The notes beneath the pieces are model-generated. The model was not told the origin of the DNA. It did not search any database and was given only the letters and a program-made list of their open reading frames with translations. Positions 1 through 11,726 of a stretch of 64,000 bases of DNA are shown one piece after another (the stretch's first letter is position 1; the number at the start of each line of letters is the position of its first letter). A program made the translations under genes and the position numbers. Source of the stretch: Vitis vinifera (taxonomy: Eukaryota; Streptophyta; Magnoliopsida; Vitales; Vitaceae); assembly GCF_030704535.1 (NCBI RefSeq), contig NC_081818.1, positions 7,429,501 through 7,493,500 of the forward strand, given 5' to 3'.

Positions 1-1840
1 TTATGAAAAATATGATAGAAAATCAAATATAATTAAAATCAATTGTAAATTTATATATTTTAAAATTATTAAATCTTGATATAATGGAAAACAAGGGAAA
101 ATGAATTTGAAAAATATGTAAAAATAATTTATTAACTTAATTTTTTTTTCCTTTAACTTTTTCTCTTCATCCATTTTCCTTTTTATTTTTTTTTTCCTTA
201 CATAAAAATAATTATTATATTTTAATTTATATAAAAAGCTTTTATATATATATATATATATATATATAATAATAATAAAATTTATATAATACTAATATTA
301 CCTTTTAGAAATCATGACTTTTAACTAATTTTTATGTTAAAGTTTATAATAAATTTTTTACAATAACAATATTACCCTTAGAACACGTGACTTTTGATTT
401 TAAACTTCTGACTTAAGTAAAGTACTAGTATTATCCTTTAAAAATCATGAGTTTTGATGTCAAGTTTTCAGCTAAAAAAAGGGAAAGTTGTCGGACTTGA
501 AATCTTCTTAATTTCATTAAAGTTTCATCACATATAAAATTAAAATCATAAGATATAATTTCACTTACCCATGCCATTAATTAAGTGTATAAATCGGCAT
601 CCAACGCATTGTGATGTTTGTTTTTTTACTTAAGTCTCGTAACACTTAAATCTAAATAGTGTTTAATAGTATTAAGTATTAAGTTATTTATTTTTGTAGT
701 TTTTATTCTATTAAACATTAAAAAGGTAAATATTATTATTATTTTATTTAGAAAAAAGTTAAGGGTGTGTTTCATTCATGTTTTTATTATTTTTTCACTA
801 TTTAAAAAATAAATTATTTTTCGTATTTTTTTTCTGTGTTTTCTTAACTGCTTTTTGTGTTTCCACAAAGGTGAGTTCCACCCAACCACCACACCTCCAC
901 CCGTAAACTCTTTCTGTTTCCTTAAATTATTGAAATTAATATACTTTCACATGATGACAAAGTCATCATTTGTTCAAAAAAATTATAACTGGTATTAAAA
1001 AAAAATTTTAAAATGGATTTTTTTTTAATTTAAATGAATTACGCATATGAAAATTATCAACCAAACATGTTTTTTTTTTTTTTAATTTTTGAGAATAAAA
1101 TTTGTTTTCCAGAATTCAGTTCCCAAACATAATTTTTTTTTTTTTTTTGAAAACACAAGAAACTATTCTTAAAAATTGTTCTCAAAAACTATTTTTCAAA
1201 ACAATTTTCAAAAACAACAATCAAAGAAGCTCTAAATATTTTGCTGTATTTTTGTTTTTTACTTAATTCTAAATATAATTTTAATGCTTAATAGTGAGTA
1301 TAAGGTTGTTTATTTTTATAGTATTTTATTTTTATTAAGTATTAAAAAATAATTATAAATCAACTATTACTTTTTTCATTTAAAAAAAAACTAAATATTT
1401 TAATTTTTTTTCTATTAAGTAAAAAATTTATAAAAAATTATTAAAAGTAAAAAAATAAGCAATTTAAAGTCTGAAAATTAATTATTTTCAGTAAAAAAAA
1501 TTAAAAAAACAAACATCCTTTCAATTTTTTCATTGAATAAAAAATTCAAAATAAGTCATGAAAAAATAACTTAAAGTCAAAAAACAAATTACTTCTAATA
1601 AAAACTAAAAAAACAAACATATTTGATTTGTCATTTATTACTATATATAAATAAGTTAATAGAAATAATAATATGAATAAAAACATTTATTGTAAATTTT
1701 ATTCTAACGTGGCAAATACTACCTGTATGTTTAGATCGATTGAAAATAAAATAATACTATTTATACCAAAATACCTCTTTTTTCTTTAGAGTCCAATAAT
1801 TTTCAACTTTCCACAAAATACAACTTGATTAGCATTTAAG
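1..1840. other. AT-rich upstream region of the bHLH gene
   Basis: No coding sequence was found. The stretch is very AT-rich, with a (TA)n run at about 243-268. Between about 768 and 1240 the sequence has the style of an old hAT-type inverted-repeat element: a GGGTGTGTTT-like left end and a right end whose complement reads AGAGCTTCTTTGATTG, with similar T-rich arms. No target duplication was identified, so this is only a suggestion. A TATA-like stretch near 1638-1652 could serve the gene that starts at 2132, but this is inference. Confidence 0.5.
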
Positions 1841-1920
1841 CAGATGGGAGAGGGCTGTGAGCGCGTGGCAGTAGGCACACTCATCCCCAACCCACACGTA
1901 AACAATCCACTTTCCTATTC

Positions 1921-1955
1921 TCCATCTCTCTCTCCCTCTCTCTCTCTCTCTCTCA
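1921..1955 (+). repeat. CT microsatellite in the 5' leader
   Basis: A nearly pure CT run about 35 bases long lies some 180 bases before the probable start codon of the bHLH gene. CT-rich tracts are common in plant 5' leaders. Here the run is also part of an open frame that continues into the gene from an upstream ATG at 1844. Confidence 0.7.
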
Positions 1956-2131
1956 ACACAGACACCACTCACCTCAACAACACACTACAAAATCAAACAC
2001 ACCCAAGGACCCAAGGACGACAGCACGGAGCCTCTCCTCCAAATGTAAAATGTAATAACTCCTCTTCCCTCTTAACCTTAAAATTTTCTGTTGGTTCAAC
2101 CATTATTACTGCAAACAAACACGCCACTGCC

Positions 2132-5100
2132 ATGGCCAATAACAACAACAACAGCAACAACCCACATGAGGGCTTGGCTGATGACTTCTTCGAGCAAATC
2201 TTGGCCGTCCCTTCTTACTCTGACCCTGCCTTTGGAGCCCACGATGGGAATTTGGCCTTGGCCTCAGGTGGTGGTGGAGGAGGTGGTGGTGGTGGTGGTG
2301 GTGGAGGTGGTGGTGCTGCTTCTGGGTATATGAGTATGGGTATGGGTATGCCTTTGGGGTTGAATTTGGAACATGGGTTTTTGAAAGCCAGGGATCAAAG
2401 TGGTGCTACCAATAATGCTGCTGCTGCTGCTTCTTCTTCATGTGGAATCACTGTGAGTTTCTTTCTCAGCGAGTGGACTTGTTTGCCCTCCTGTCGTTTT
2501 CTTGGCATCTGCTTTTCCTTTGTCATTTTTGTGCTCCTTTGGGGGTAGAATTGTCATGTGGGAATCTCGGAACATGGGTTTTCCGGTGGAGCTGGTCCTT
2601 GTTTTGGAAAAGCTTTCTTTCGCCCTGTTTGGTTGGTGAGAAAATGTTAAAAGGCATAAAAAAAGAACAGAGAAAAATCAGAATTTCGAATATTCGGTAC
2701 TTTATTGTTTGGGACCTGGGCATGGCCTTCAATAATTACAGCCTCTTGTAAATCAAAGATTTGAAATTGTTATGATTAATTTTCCTCCTGTCAGTTGACT
2801 TGAGTGACAGGGTAAAACATTTTCCATGAAAACAAACAGAGTTTTCCTTGTTTTGGAGGTGTTTTGTTTATTTGTTTGTATTGTGTTGACAGGAGAGAGA
2901 ATCGGTGCATCTGACAAACTTGTTTCCAGCTTTTGGACAGTTGCAGCCACAGTCACTCCGCCCTTCACCACCAGCCCCTGCTCCTCCTCCCCCACACCTT
3001 CCTCAGGTTCAATTATTCTCTCTTTTCAATTTTTATGACTATGTTGCCCTTAACATCTTGTTTGGTTGCTCAGAAAAAAATAATAATAAAAAATAAAATT
3101 CCTCCATACCCATCAAAAATTTCTCCTAGAAAATGAAGTTCTGTGGAGAAAGAAACAACTCTAAAGTGGGGTTTCTTTGCCTTTTTTGTTTTTCTATCAC
3201 CATGCTTCGAATTAGGGATTCAGCAGTCCTTTGGGACAAAAATGCCCTCAGTGTGCTGGTTTATTTTCTGGGAAATTGGAGGCTTTGGTGTGAAAAAAGC
3301 TGAAAGGATGAGGGGTTGTTTGGGATTTAGAGGGAAATAGAGGGCTTTATTCAGTGCAGTGTCGTCCACGGATTTGAGAGAGCGCGTGGAAAAGCCTTTC
3401 ACTTGTGAAAAGCCGCACAACAGTTCTGACTCGCGGAATGTGCCGTGCACGTGTGGGTTTTTCAACCGTGTGGAGTATTTTGCAATTATTCCTTGAGTGA
3501 TGAACCATTTCTACTTTACCTTTCAGTATTTCTAGGATCATCTATATGAGAAAATGCTATGTATAAATACAAATTGCTTGTCCGAGGAGTTCTTCTTTTA
3601 TAATGTTCATGTGTCTGTTTGGAGAAGTAAATCAACAAAACTAATTGTAATATACAACATCGGTATTTTTTTAATGGAAAATGTTATAGGGCATGACATT
3701 AAAATTATTCATCAAATACCGACATCACCATGTCATGTGGGGATATAGAAGTATTACACTAGCTGTCTCATGACATTGGTGATGAAAAATATATTCCTAT
3801 CTGACTTGAGAAATTTGACCTCGGTCAGGAATTGAACCGACAGTTCACAACATTGTGGGACCTGGTCAATATTCTGTCTTCAGCAGATGGCTGTCATGTT
3901 TGATTGATTCATCCAAACTCATGTTTTGATTGTGGTCTTAGTTTAAACTTGTGTCGTGTCAATTGCTGCATGCCGGCCTAATTTGGAAATGCCCGAAAAT
4001 TTTGAATTGCTTTAGTAACCTGTGATTCCTAGTTGGCTCACATGCACTTTGTTTAGACTCACTTGTGTAGTCTCTGCATTTCATCAAGTTTTATGCACTC
4101 AAGACAAAATGTTCCTTGTTATAATAATACGAGGCAGCTGAGATTTCTGTCCAACCTGCATGCTACAAGCAATATATTTGACCCAATTTTAAGAAACTTG
4201 TTTCGAGATTATGATGAGATGATGCAGGGTTTCAGCAACAGAAATTGCCCAATATTGATGCAGTGTTATTTGTAGTGTATTTCAGCTAGTTTTGTAGCTA
4301 GATTGTCACGTTTTAACGGGGTTCATATCAATATGTCATTGTATTAAAATTAGAGGCTTAATTAACCCAACATGGTAAGAATGCATTAAATTTGTTTAAA
4401 TACACATGGATCAGATCATTTGTAAAAGAAAAGAAGCATTTCCATGAGTACGGAATTATATATATCTTCTATCTATTCTATGCAGTGGCTTTTATTTTAT
4501 TCTTTTGACCATGGGGAGAAAAGTGTTTCCAATTTCAAATTGTCATCCATATTGTTTGTTGAATCCTTTTTCAGCCTTTTCATGGCCAACCAACTTCTAG
4601 TGCAGTTGCTGCTCAACCACATCCTCCTGCCATCCGCCCTAGGGTGCGAGCAAGACGAGGGCAAGCCACAGATCCCCACAGTATTGCTGAGAGGGTAAAC
4701 TAGAAATATATCACTAACAAAACAAAAAATTATGTGTTTGAGAATTATGCTTAATTTCTAGTGCTTATTGTTTTATGTAAGATTTTCTGATTGTGTCATA
4801 CCATGAGGAAGAACAATTTTTTTTTTTTTGGTTTAGTATTTATCATGCCTGTTCATTTTTCGGTTTTTAAATCTATACACTAGAAAAATGGGCCAATATG
4901 TTGCTTAAACTAACCACTTGTGTCAGAGGGAAAATATTAGCCTATCTACTCTATTGCCTTGTTCCTCCCTTCTCCAAAACATCTGACAAAATGGCTATAT
5001 TTGCAAGGTGGAAGAGTTAAATCAGAAAATTAAAAAGAATGCATAACTTTACATGTACGAAGGTCAATAAAGAAAAAATTTGTGCATCAATTTGCAAACT

Positions 5101-7386
5101 TACTGATTCGAGATAGATAAACTGAGGGTAGTTGCCAACATGGTTGACTCTCTAATCATGCATTATTAACTGGAAAAATTGAGGATGCACACGCATCAAG
5201 AGGCCATGCCTCTTTGTCACTAATGTTGCTGATGGCAACATTTATTTAGACCTAAGTGAGATCTTCTATGCCAATAATATTTGGGTTTCAGCTGTCACAT
5301 TGATAACAGTTCTCTATTTCTTTCACTTCTTGTCAATATGCCATTGTTTTCTGTCCATTGCTACTGCATACCAGCATTATGCTCTCTCTTCTGATGCAGT
5401 TACGTAGAGAAAGGATAGCAGAGAGAATGAAGGCTTTGCAGGAATTGGTTCCTAGTGCCAACAAGGTCAGTGACTCTTCAGTGCAGTTGTTTTGTTCTTA
5501 GGCCCATTCTCAATCTGATTGTATTAATCTTTATTTCCTTTTCAATCATTGTCTATAATCCCGCATTTCATTTTTTAAAACTTTTATTAATGCTTTAGAT
5601 TCCTTCCTCTGGCAATTGGTTTCTGAATTATTTTGTCTGGTAGTTGTCTGGGGGATATTTTATGTCATCATTGATTTAGTACAAGTGATTTTATGGTTGC
5701 TACCTTTGTAGGTGTCATCTTCATTGCTTTACAAGATCATGCAATCAAGTAAACCAGTGTTTTTAATGAACTCAAATGCTTTGTTTTCCCCTATAGATAC
5801 AAGTTTTTCATATATTTCACGACAACTTTTCCATTTGCACATGCTCTGTGGACCGGTAAAAGAAGTCTTGACAGGAAAGGTTTGAAATATGTTCTGCTAA
5901 TAATAGATTGGCTCTTTTGCTTGGTTCCCATTTTGATTAGCAAACAATATCAACCATCCAATGACTTGTGTTTGATAATCAACATTCTTTTTCATATGGT
6001 TTACTGCTTCTTAACCATATCCTCATGGGGCAAAATCTTAGGAAAGAAAAAGTAGAGGCTGCCACATTGTGGAAAGGGGGGAAAAAGTTGAGTATTTTAA
6101 TCTGTTAAAAATACTGATATATTGCTGTTGTTTGCACAGACTGATAGAGCGGCTATGCTTGATGAAATTGTGGATTATGTGAAGTTTTTACGGCTTCAAG
6201 TCAAGGTATGCGCGTTCCAATTACCAATAGGTCTATGATCTAGGGAAGAGCAGAGGCCATTTACCTAGTGCAGGTGCAATTACAGAATTCCCGCAAGGGT
6301 GGACTGGTGACAGACCCCACCCACATCACAAAAGTGGCTGTACGTGGGAAACCCCTCATTTTCACACTTGACAGCCTGTGACAAAGGCCTAAAACCATAT
6401 GAGAAATCTTTTATATCCTGTGTTTTAATATATATAATTGCAAATCCTTCATTTTTCTCCAAATATTTGCAGAGCATTTAGTGAAATCATATTGTCACCA
6501 GCTTCTTGATAAATGTCTACCAAAGTCTTAACATTCCCCTTATTTCATTGTGGGGCCAAATCATATTGAAAATTCTAGAAATCATTGATGACTTTTAAGC
6601 AGTCTTTATATGAAATAATTACAATGTCAAATGAATAGAGTTCTGTCTGATGCTGAAACCACTGGCGTGCAATGAAGTCACATTGCCTAGGTGTAATAAT
6701 TATGCAATAGTCATATGAATAGATATGATAGTCATACAATGAAGTCATATGAGTAGGTGTAATACTTATACGATGAAACCATATGAATGGGTATAATAAT
6801 TCTACAAACGGTAATGCTATCACCACCACATTCACTTATAGTGCTTTTATTTGCATTTTTATTTGTTGTCATATTTATAAATTTTCATTGTTGAATTTAA
6901 ACAGGTTTTGAGCATGAGCAGACTTGGTGGAGCAGGTGCAGTAGCCCAGCTGGTAGCTGATGTTCCCTTGTTATCAATTGAGGTAATAAAACTCCATGTT
7001 CAACTTGTAAATTTCGGGTACTACAATTTATACCTCTTCACATTTTCTTTACCATTATAAATTAGTTCATTACTTGCTATTTTTGTTTTTCTTGCATCTG
7101 CAAGATTTTCAATTCTTTCTCCCATCCATATAAGGGTGATTTTTGTGTGAGATAGGGAGATGGCACTGAGGGTGGAAGCAATCAGCAAGCTTGGGAGAAG
7201 TGGTCAACAGATGGAACAGAACAACAAGTAGCTAAGCTGATGGAAGAAGATGTGGGAGCTGCCATGCAGTTCCTTCAGTCCAAGGCACTTTGCATCATGC
7301 CTATCTCACTGGCCTCGGCAATCTTCCGGACACACCAACCTGAACCATCAACACTAGTCAAGCCTGAATCCGATGCTCCCTCATAG
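2132..7386 (+). CDS. bHLH transcription factor, UNE12/bHLH7-like, seven coding exons
   Basis: Exons by splice sites and unbroken frame: 2132-2452, 2893-3006, 4575-4694, 5400-5465, 6140-6205, 6905-6982 and 7156-7386. They give about 331 residues, and every intron falls between codons. The N-terminus has the conserved [13 protein letters not shown] motif (about residue 17), then a 16-glycine run and a polyalanine run. The bHLH domain covers about residues 178-229, with H180, E184 and R188 in the basic region, the pattern expected for E-box/G-box binding. After it comes the family block [18 protein letters not shown]. Arabidopsis UNE12 and bHLH7 are close in size (about 300 residues). The product should be a nuclear DNA-binding dimer. 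The start at 2132 is chosen because the conserved motif follows soon after it. An in-frame ATG at 1844 would add 96 poorly conserved residues across a CT repeat. UNE12 is known from fertilisation mutants; the role here is inferred. Confidence 0.93.
2267..2314 (+). repeat. GGN triplet repeat coding for 16 glycines
   Basis: Sixteen consecutive glycine codons, mostly GGT with a few GGA, lie in exon 1 of the bHLH gene. A short GCT run coding for alanines follows at about 2418-2430. Such runs change length by replication slippage and are likely polymorphic. Confidence 0.9.
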
Positions 7387-8440
7387 ATCAGAACAAAGAG
7401 TATGTGATCACATATGCATATGCTCATCGACATACAACCCTATTATGGTGCTTCTCTTGGTCCCCCATCCTGGGAATATCTTACTCCAAATCTAGTTTCT
7501 AACTCCTTATTGGAAGAACAATCATGGAAGATGCGATGGTGACACTGTTCTATTCTTTTTTCCAGTTTTGTCAAAGGAGGAGTGATTATGATGATGCCCA
7601 GGAAAGAAAACTACAGGCACTTCATTTTTTTTTTTTTTTTTTGGGTTTTTGCCATGGTCAATTCTAAGGGAATTAGTTTGTCAAAAGCTAAATTGATGTG
7701 TTCTCCTAATATCAGTGGTGGGGTTAGTGGTGGATGACCAGAACATTGATGGGTGCACACTTTCTCTCTTTTTGGGATAGTGGGTTGTGGGGCAATTTAA
7801 AAGGGTTGGATGGGTATGTGTATGATGTATTTGAAGAAATTTTAATGCAAGATGAAATGGATATTGGTTGCTTGTCTTGAAAAGCTATGTTGGATGCTTC
7901 TGGTTTTCAGGGGAAAAAGAGAACACTTGTGCTGCTCACTCGGTTTCGGTTTTTCTATGGTGGGGTGAATCGGCTGTTTTATAAAAGTAACTTGTCCTCT
8001 TTTTCAAATTTGTTGAATAATTATTGAGATAAAAGTTATTGGAAAGAAAGTGGTGGTTGACAAGAACATGCATACTGCAGCTGAACCAGGGGTAGTTGTT
8101 ATTAATGCTAATGGCTACAATGGTTTGTTTGGGTCTTTGTCTTGCCTCAGACCATTGTAATGGTGGAAGCTGAAGCCCATTTTGTTTTTGTGCAGACTTT
8201 GGACTCTCCTAAGCATCATGTGGCACTTGGACAACTCTATGTATAACAAAAATTTAGACACTTTAATGCATGAGATAAAGTGAGAATTCCTATTTCAACT
8301 TTGCCTCTAATAATAGTAGAGCCAAAATTTTGATTATTTTTGAGTCACATCCATCACCAAACCGGTATAGGAAATAAATGAAAAGCATCCTTTCTATATG
8401 AATTATTTAGGTTTATATAAAGTAAAACTACATAATAATA
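7387..8440. other. 3' flank of the bHLH gene
   Basis: No further coding sequence is supported. The first several hundred bases are probably the 3' untranslated region of the bHLH gene. They include a T run at about 7626-7641. No other element was recognised. Confidence 0.5.
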
Positions 8441-9000
8441 GGGGTGCAATTTGGACGGGTTGATATGACTCAATTAGAACCCAATTTAAATACTCATATT
8501 GGGTTTGGGTTGATCATAACTTAATTTTGATCGAGTTCAAGCCAATGTTCAGATAACTCAAACCTAACTAGAACAAAATTTAATATTTATAATTTATATT
8601 ATGTTATATAATACAATTCATTTTGTTTTTAGATTTTAAAGGAAAAATGTTCAATTATAATTATATTATATATTTTTCATTTTTTCAAAGAAGATATATA
8701 TATTTATTTTTAATTTTTTTTATTATTTTAAAATTTTGTCTCATTTACTATTTAAATTTTGATATAAATATATGTAAAAAAAATTTAAAAAAAATTATAA
8801 TGAATTTTCAATCATACAACTCGATTAACTTGAATTTAATCCAACTAATCCAAACTCAACCTTAGTTTTAAAAAAAATGATATTGGATTGGACTTGGATT
8901 AAGTACATTGGGTTAGAAGGTGGGTTGGGTTTGACTTAAGTTGATTATTGCTTAATTTAAGTTAACCATCAACTCAACCCACGACACTCGAGTTGTACCC
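8441..9000. mobile_element. Putative non-autonomous inverted-repeat element (MITE-like)
   Basis: The left end reads GGGGTGCAATTTGGACGGG. The complement of the right end reads GGGTACAACTCGAG and then GGGTTGAGTTG. The body is rich in GGGTTGGGTTTGACTT-like motifs and their complements, as in a common class of plant inverted-repeat repeats. There is no credible coding sequence. No convincing target duplication is visible, so the exact ends and the superfamily are uncertain. Confidence 0.4.
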
Positions 9001-9811
9001 TTATTGAATATTTATCACTTATTTTACACTATTTTTAAAATAATTGATAAAATAACAAACACTAGTAAAATTGTATAAGATTTTGCATTTTTGGAGTTTC
9101 TTTTTATTGGATCACTTATTGGACATGGAAATATATCTGCATTAAATTCTTTTTTGGGTTATTTCTATTTAACTAGCATTTGAATATTGTTAAATATTAA
9201 GTTATTTATTTTTACTAATGTTCTAATACTATTAAGTGTTAAATTTATCTAATTTTACATATTAAAAATATTTATAAAATTAATTACTATATATATTTTT
9301 TTTCTTATTTTATTAGTTTCAAAATTTCAAATCTAGTAATTTGAAAAAAGAAGAAGAATAATTTGACATATTCCTAAATATTAAAAAACATCATAATTTA
9401 TTACTATAATGAAAATTTAATAAGGATTAAGTATCTAATTAATTAAGAAATTGAGAATTAGATAATAATTAAAATTTTAATTTTTGTTTGATTACTAAGA
9501 AAATGTGAAATTTTTTCTAAATTAACACTAGTTTTCATGTATTGTACCTTGGAATTTATGGTTCTATTATTGAAATTAATTCATTAATTTTTTAATTTTT
9601 AATTTAGAAAAGAGTATGAATCCTTTTTTTTAGAATTGATTGGAAGTGGGTATTTAGAAAAATAAGAATTATGTTTTGAATTTTTAATTAAAATTTTCAT
9701 CGAAGTGGAATTGTCATATGATAAGTGGTTGAAATTCATTTACAATCCAAATTTATGATTTTAATATTATTTATTTTAATTTTTTAATAAGGAATATATA
9801 AATAATTAAAT
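9001..9811. other. AT-rich spacer
   Basis: AT-rich DNA without coding potential. Around 9170-9270 it resembles AT-rich stretches near 640-720 and 1260-1340 (ATTAAGTTATTTATTTTTRT-like), suggesting dispersed decayed repeats. Confidence 0.4.
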
Positions 9812-10325
9812 GGGACAATTGTGTTTTGGACGGAATTGAGCCCAAAAATTAAGATTTGGTTCATAAAAATTGCATAATTAATATAAAGGATATAAAATAT
9901 GAAAATACCAATATACCCTTCAAAGCTATTTTGAGTATTTTCTACCACAATATTTGACAAACTTTTTTATCTTAATTTTTTTTAATAATTATTATGAAAA
10001 TTTATTATTTTTTTGCAAGATGTTTGATTTTTAAATAATAATAATAATAATTTATTTTTATTTTTTTGGAAAATGATGTATTTTTTTCCAAATTACTAAA
10101 TTAAATTAAATTTTATTGAGGTTTATAAAAGGAATAAAATTTAAATTAATGTTTTTTTACTTTTTTTTTTTCATAGTCAATAAAGGTCATTTTTGGAAAG
10201 ATAAAAAATTCATATCCTTCTTCTTAATTTTCACACTTCCTCTAGGTCTTGGGCTTAAATAGTGAACTTATATGGACCAAAAGCTTAATTTTTGGGCCCA
10301 ACTAGGTCCAAAACACAAATGTCCC
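9812..10325. mobile_element. MITE with long inverted ends and 9-bp target duplication, Mutator-like
   Basis: The left end GGGACAATTGTGTTTTGGAC is matched by the complement of the right end, GGGACATTTGTGTTTTGGAC. The match continues for about 60 bases, including GCCCAAAAATTAAG in both arms. The element is 514 bp and has no open frame. The 9-bp sequence TAATTAAAT stands directly on both sides (9803-9811 and 10326-10334). Long inverted ends with a 9-bp duplication are typical of non-autonomous Mutator-like elements; that family call is inference. Confidence 0.8.
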
Positions 10326-10334
10326 TAATTAAAT

Positions 10335-11085
10335 TTCATTAAGAATTTGATAAATTATGAAGCAAAAATAGTAGTTATATAAGGTAGAATTTTGGTTTTA
10401 GTTTTGGAATTTTGTGGTTTTATTTTAGATCAATTTCTTACCCAAATTCAGTGATTTTTATGTTGTTGATCTCATTTTTAGGCAATAATTTAAGAAAAAA
10501 ATTCAGATTTAAAGGGGTTGAGCTTAGCTAGAAAGAAGTTTTTTGAGGGTTTATTTCAATTATATTTGATTTTTATTTTTTATTTATAACTTTGCTAATT
10601 ATTAATTTTTTTTTCATTCAAATATTTATACAAAATTTTCAAAAATGACAAAAAGTGACTTTTTCGGTCAAGATAAAAGTAAAAAAAAAAAAAATCTAAC
10701 AAATGATAAGCTTAAAAACAAATAATTTTAAAAATGACTTAAATTTTAAGTTTTCAAATAACTTGCTTTAGGACATAAAGAAAAAAACTCAACTTCATAT
10801 TTAACACTAGTTTAAAATAACTTAAAAAATTAATTTAAATAATTAAGTAAATTAAGTATATTTAGTAAAATAACTTAATTGTATAACTTAAAGTTAAAAA
10901 CAAATTTAAGTAATAAGTAAAAATAATTAATTTATTTGTAAGTTTACATCTTTATTTTACCTTTTAACCCTTATTTGTCTTATTTATTTTCATGAATTCT
11001 TTTATATATGTATATCTATATATATATATTTTTTATACTTTTTCATTAAGATACAATTTTCTTAAAAAATGATAAATTTTAAAAA
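10335..11085. other. AT-rich spacer left of the first copia element
   Basis: No gene is visible. The stretch near 10712-10760 (AATAATTTTAAAAATGAC) resembles the sequence just right of the copia element (16611-16660), so the element may have landed in or near an older AT-rich repeat. Confidence 0.4.
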
Positions 11086-11383
11086 TGTTGTAAAACAAGG
11101 ACAAATACAATGCAAATCAAAGTAGTAAAGATGAAATATATTTTATTTTGATATATAATAGGGAAGAAGAAATCAGAGAAGAGAGTTGAGAAAGTTGAGA
11201 AAATGAAAAACAGAGAGAATGAGAGGAAGATAATTTCTTTCTTTTCTCGGGATGTATATTACAAGAGACGGAAAGCCCTTTTATAGGCTTTCCAAATGAC
11301 TTCCATTAATGCGTATTAATGAAAGTCATAAATAATACTTAATTAATATTAATGTGGTGACATTCATTACTACAATTATAACA
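11086..11383 (-). repeat. 3' LTR of copia element 1
   Basis: It starts TGTTGTAAAACAAGG and ends ACAATTATAACA, matching the copy at 16275-16609. Read on the minus strand it has a TATAAAAGG promoter-like box (complement near 11278-11288). It contains a short insertion after about 11250 that is absent from the other LTR. Confidence 0.93.
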
Positions 11384-11726
11384 CTCCCCCTTGGCTGTCC
11401 ACCACATTGAAAGAATATGACTCATTAAAACCTTGCTAGTAAAAAACCTTATAGGAAAAACCTAGCGAAGGAAAAAAAGTACAATATTCTTTTCTTGGTA
11501 TATTAGGACTGCCTCGTTAAAAACCTTATCAGTAAAACCCAGTAGGAGAAAACCTGGACGAAGGAAAAAAGAATACAGTACACTAACACCCTTTTACAAG
11601 CATACTCCCCCTCATGTCGATATCCTTGAATTGACGCATTCCAATCCTGTGTATTAACTTCTTGAATGTTGAGGTTGGTAATGATTTTGTGAATAAATAT
11701 GCTAGATTATCACTTAAGCATATTTA

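Noticed and set aside
6655-6810. Imperfect repeats of CAATGAAGTCATATG-like units in a bHLH intron
   Set aside because: Units are irregular in length and sequence, so a defined tandem repeat or element could not be claimed.
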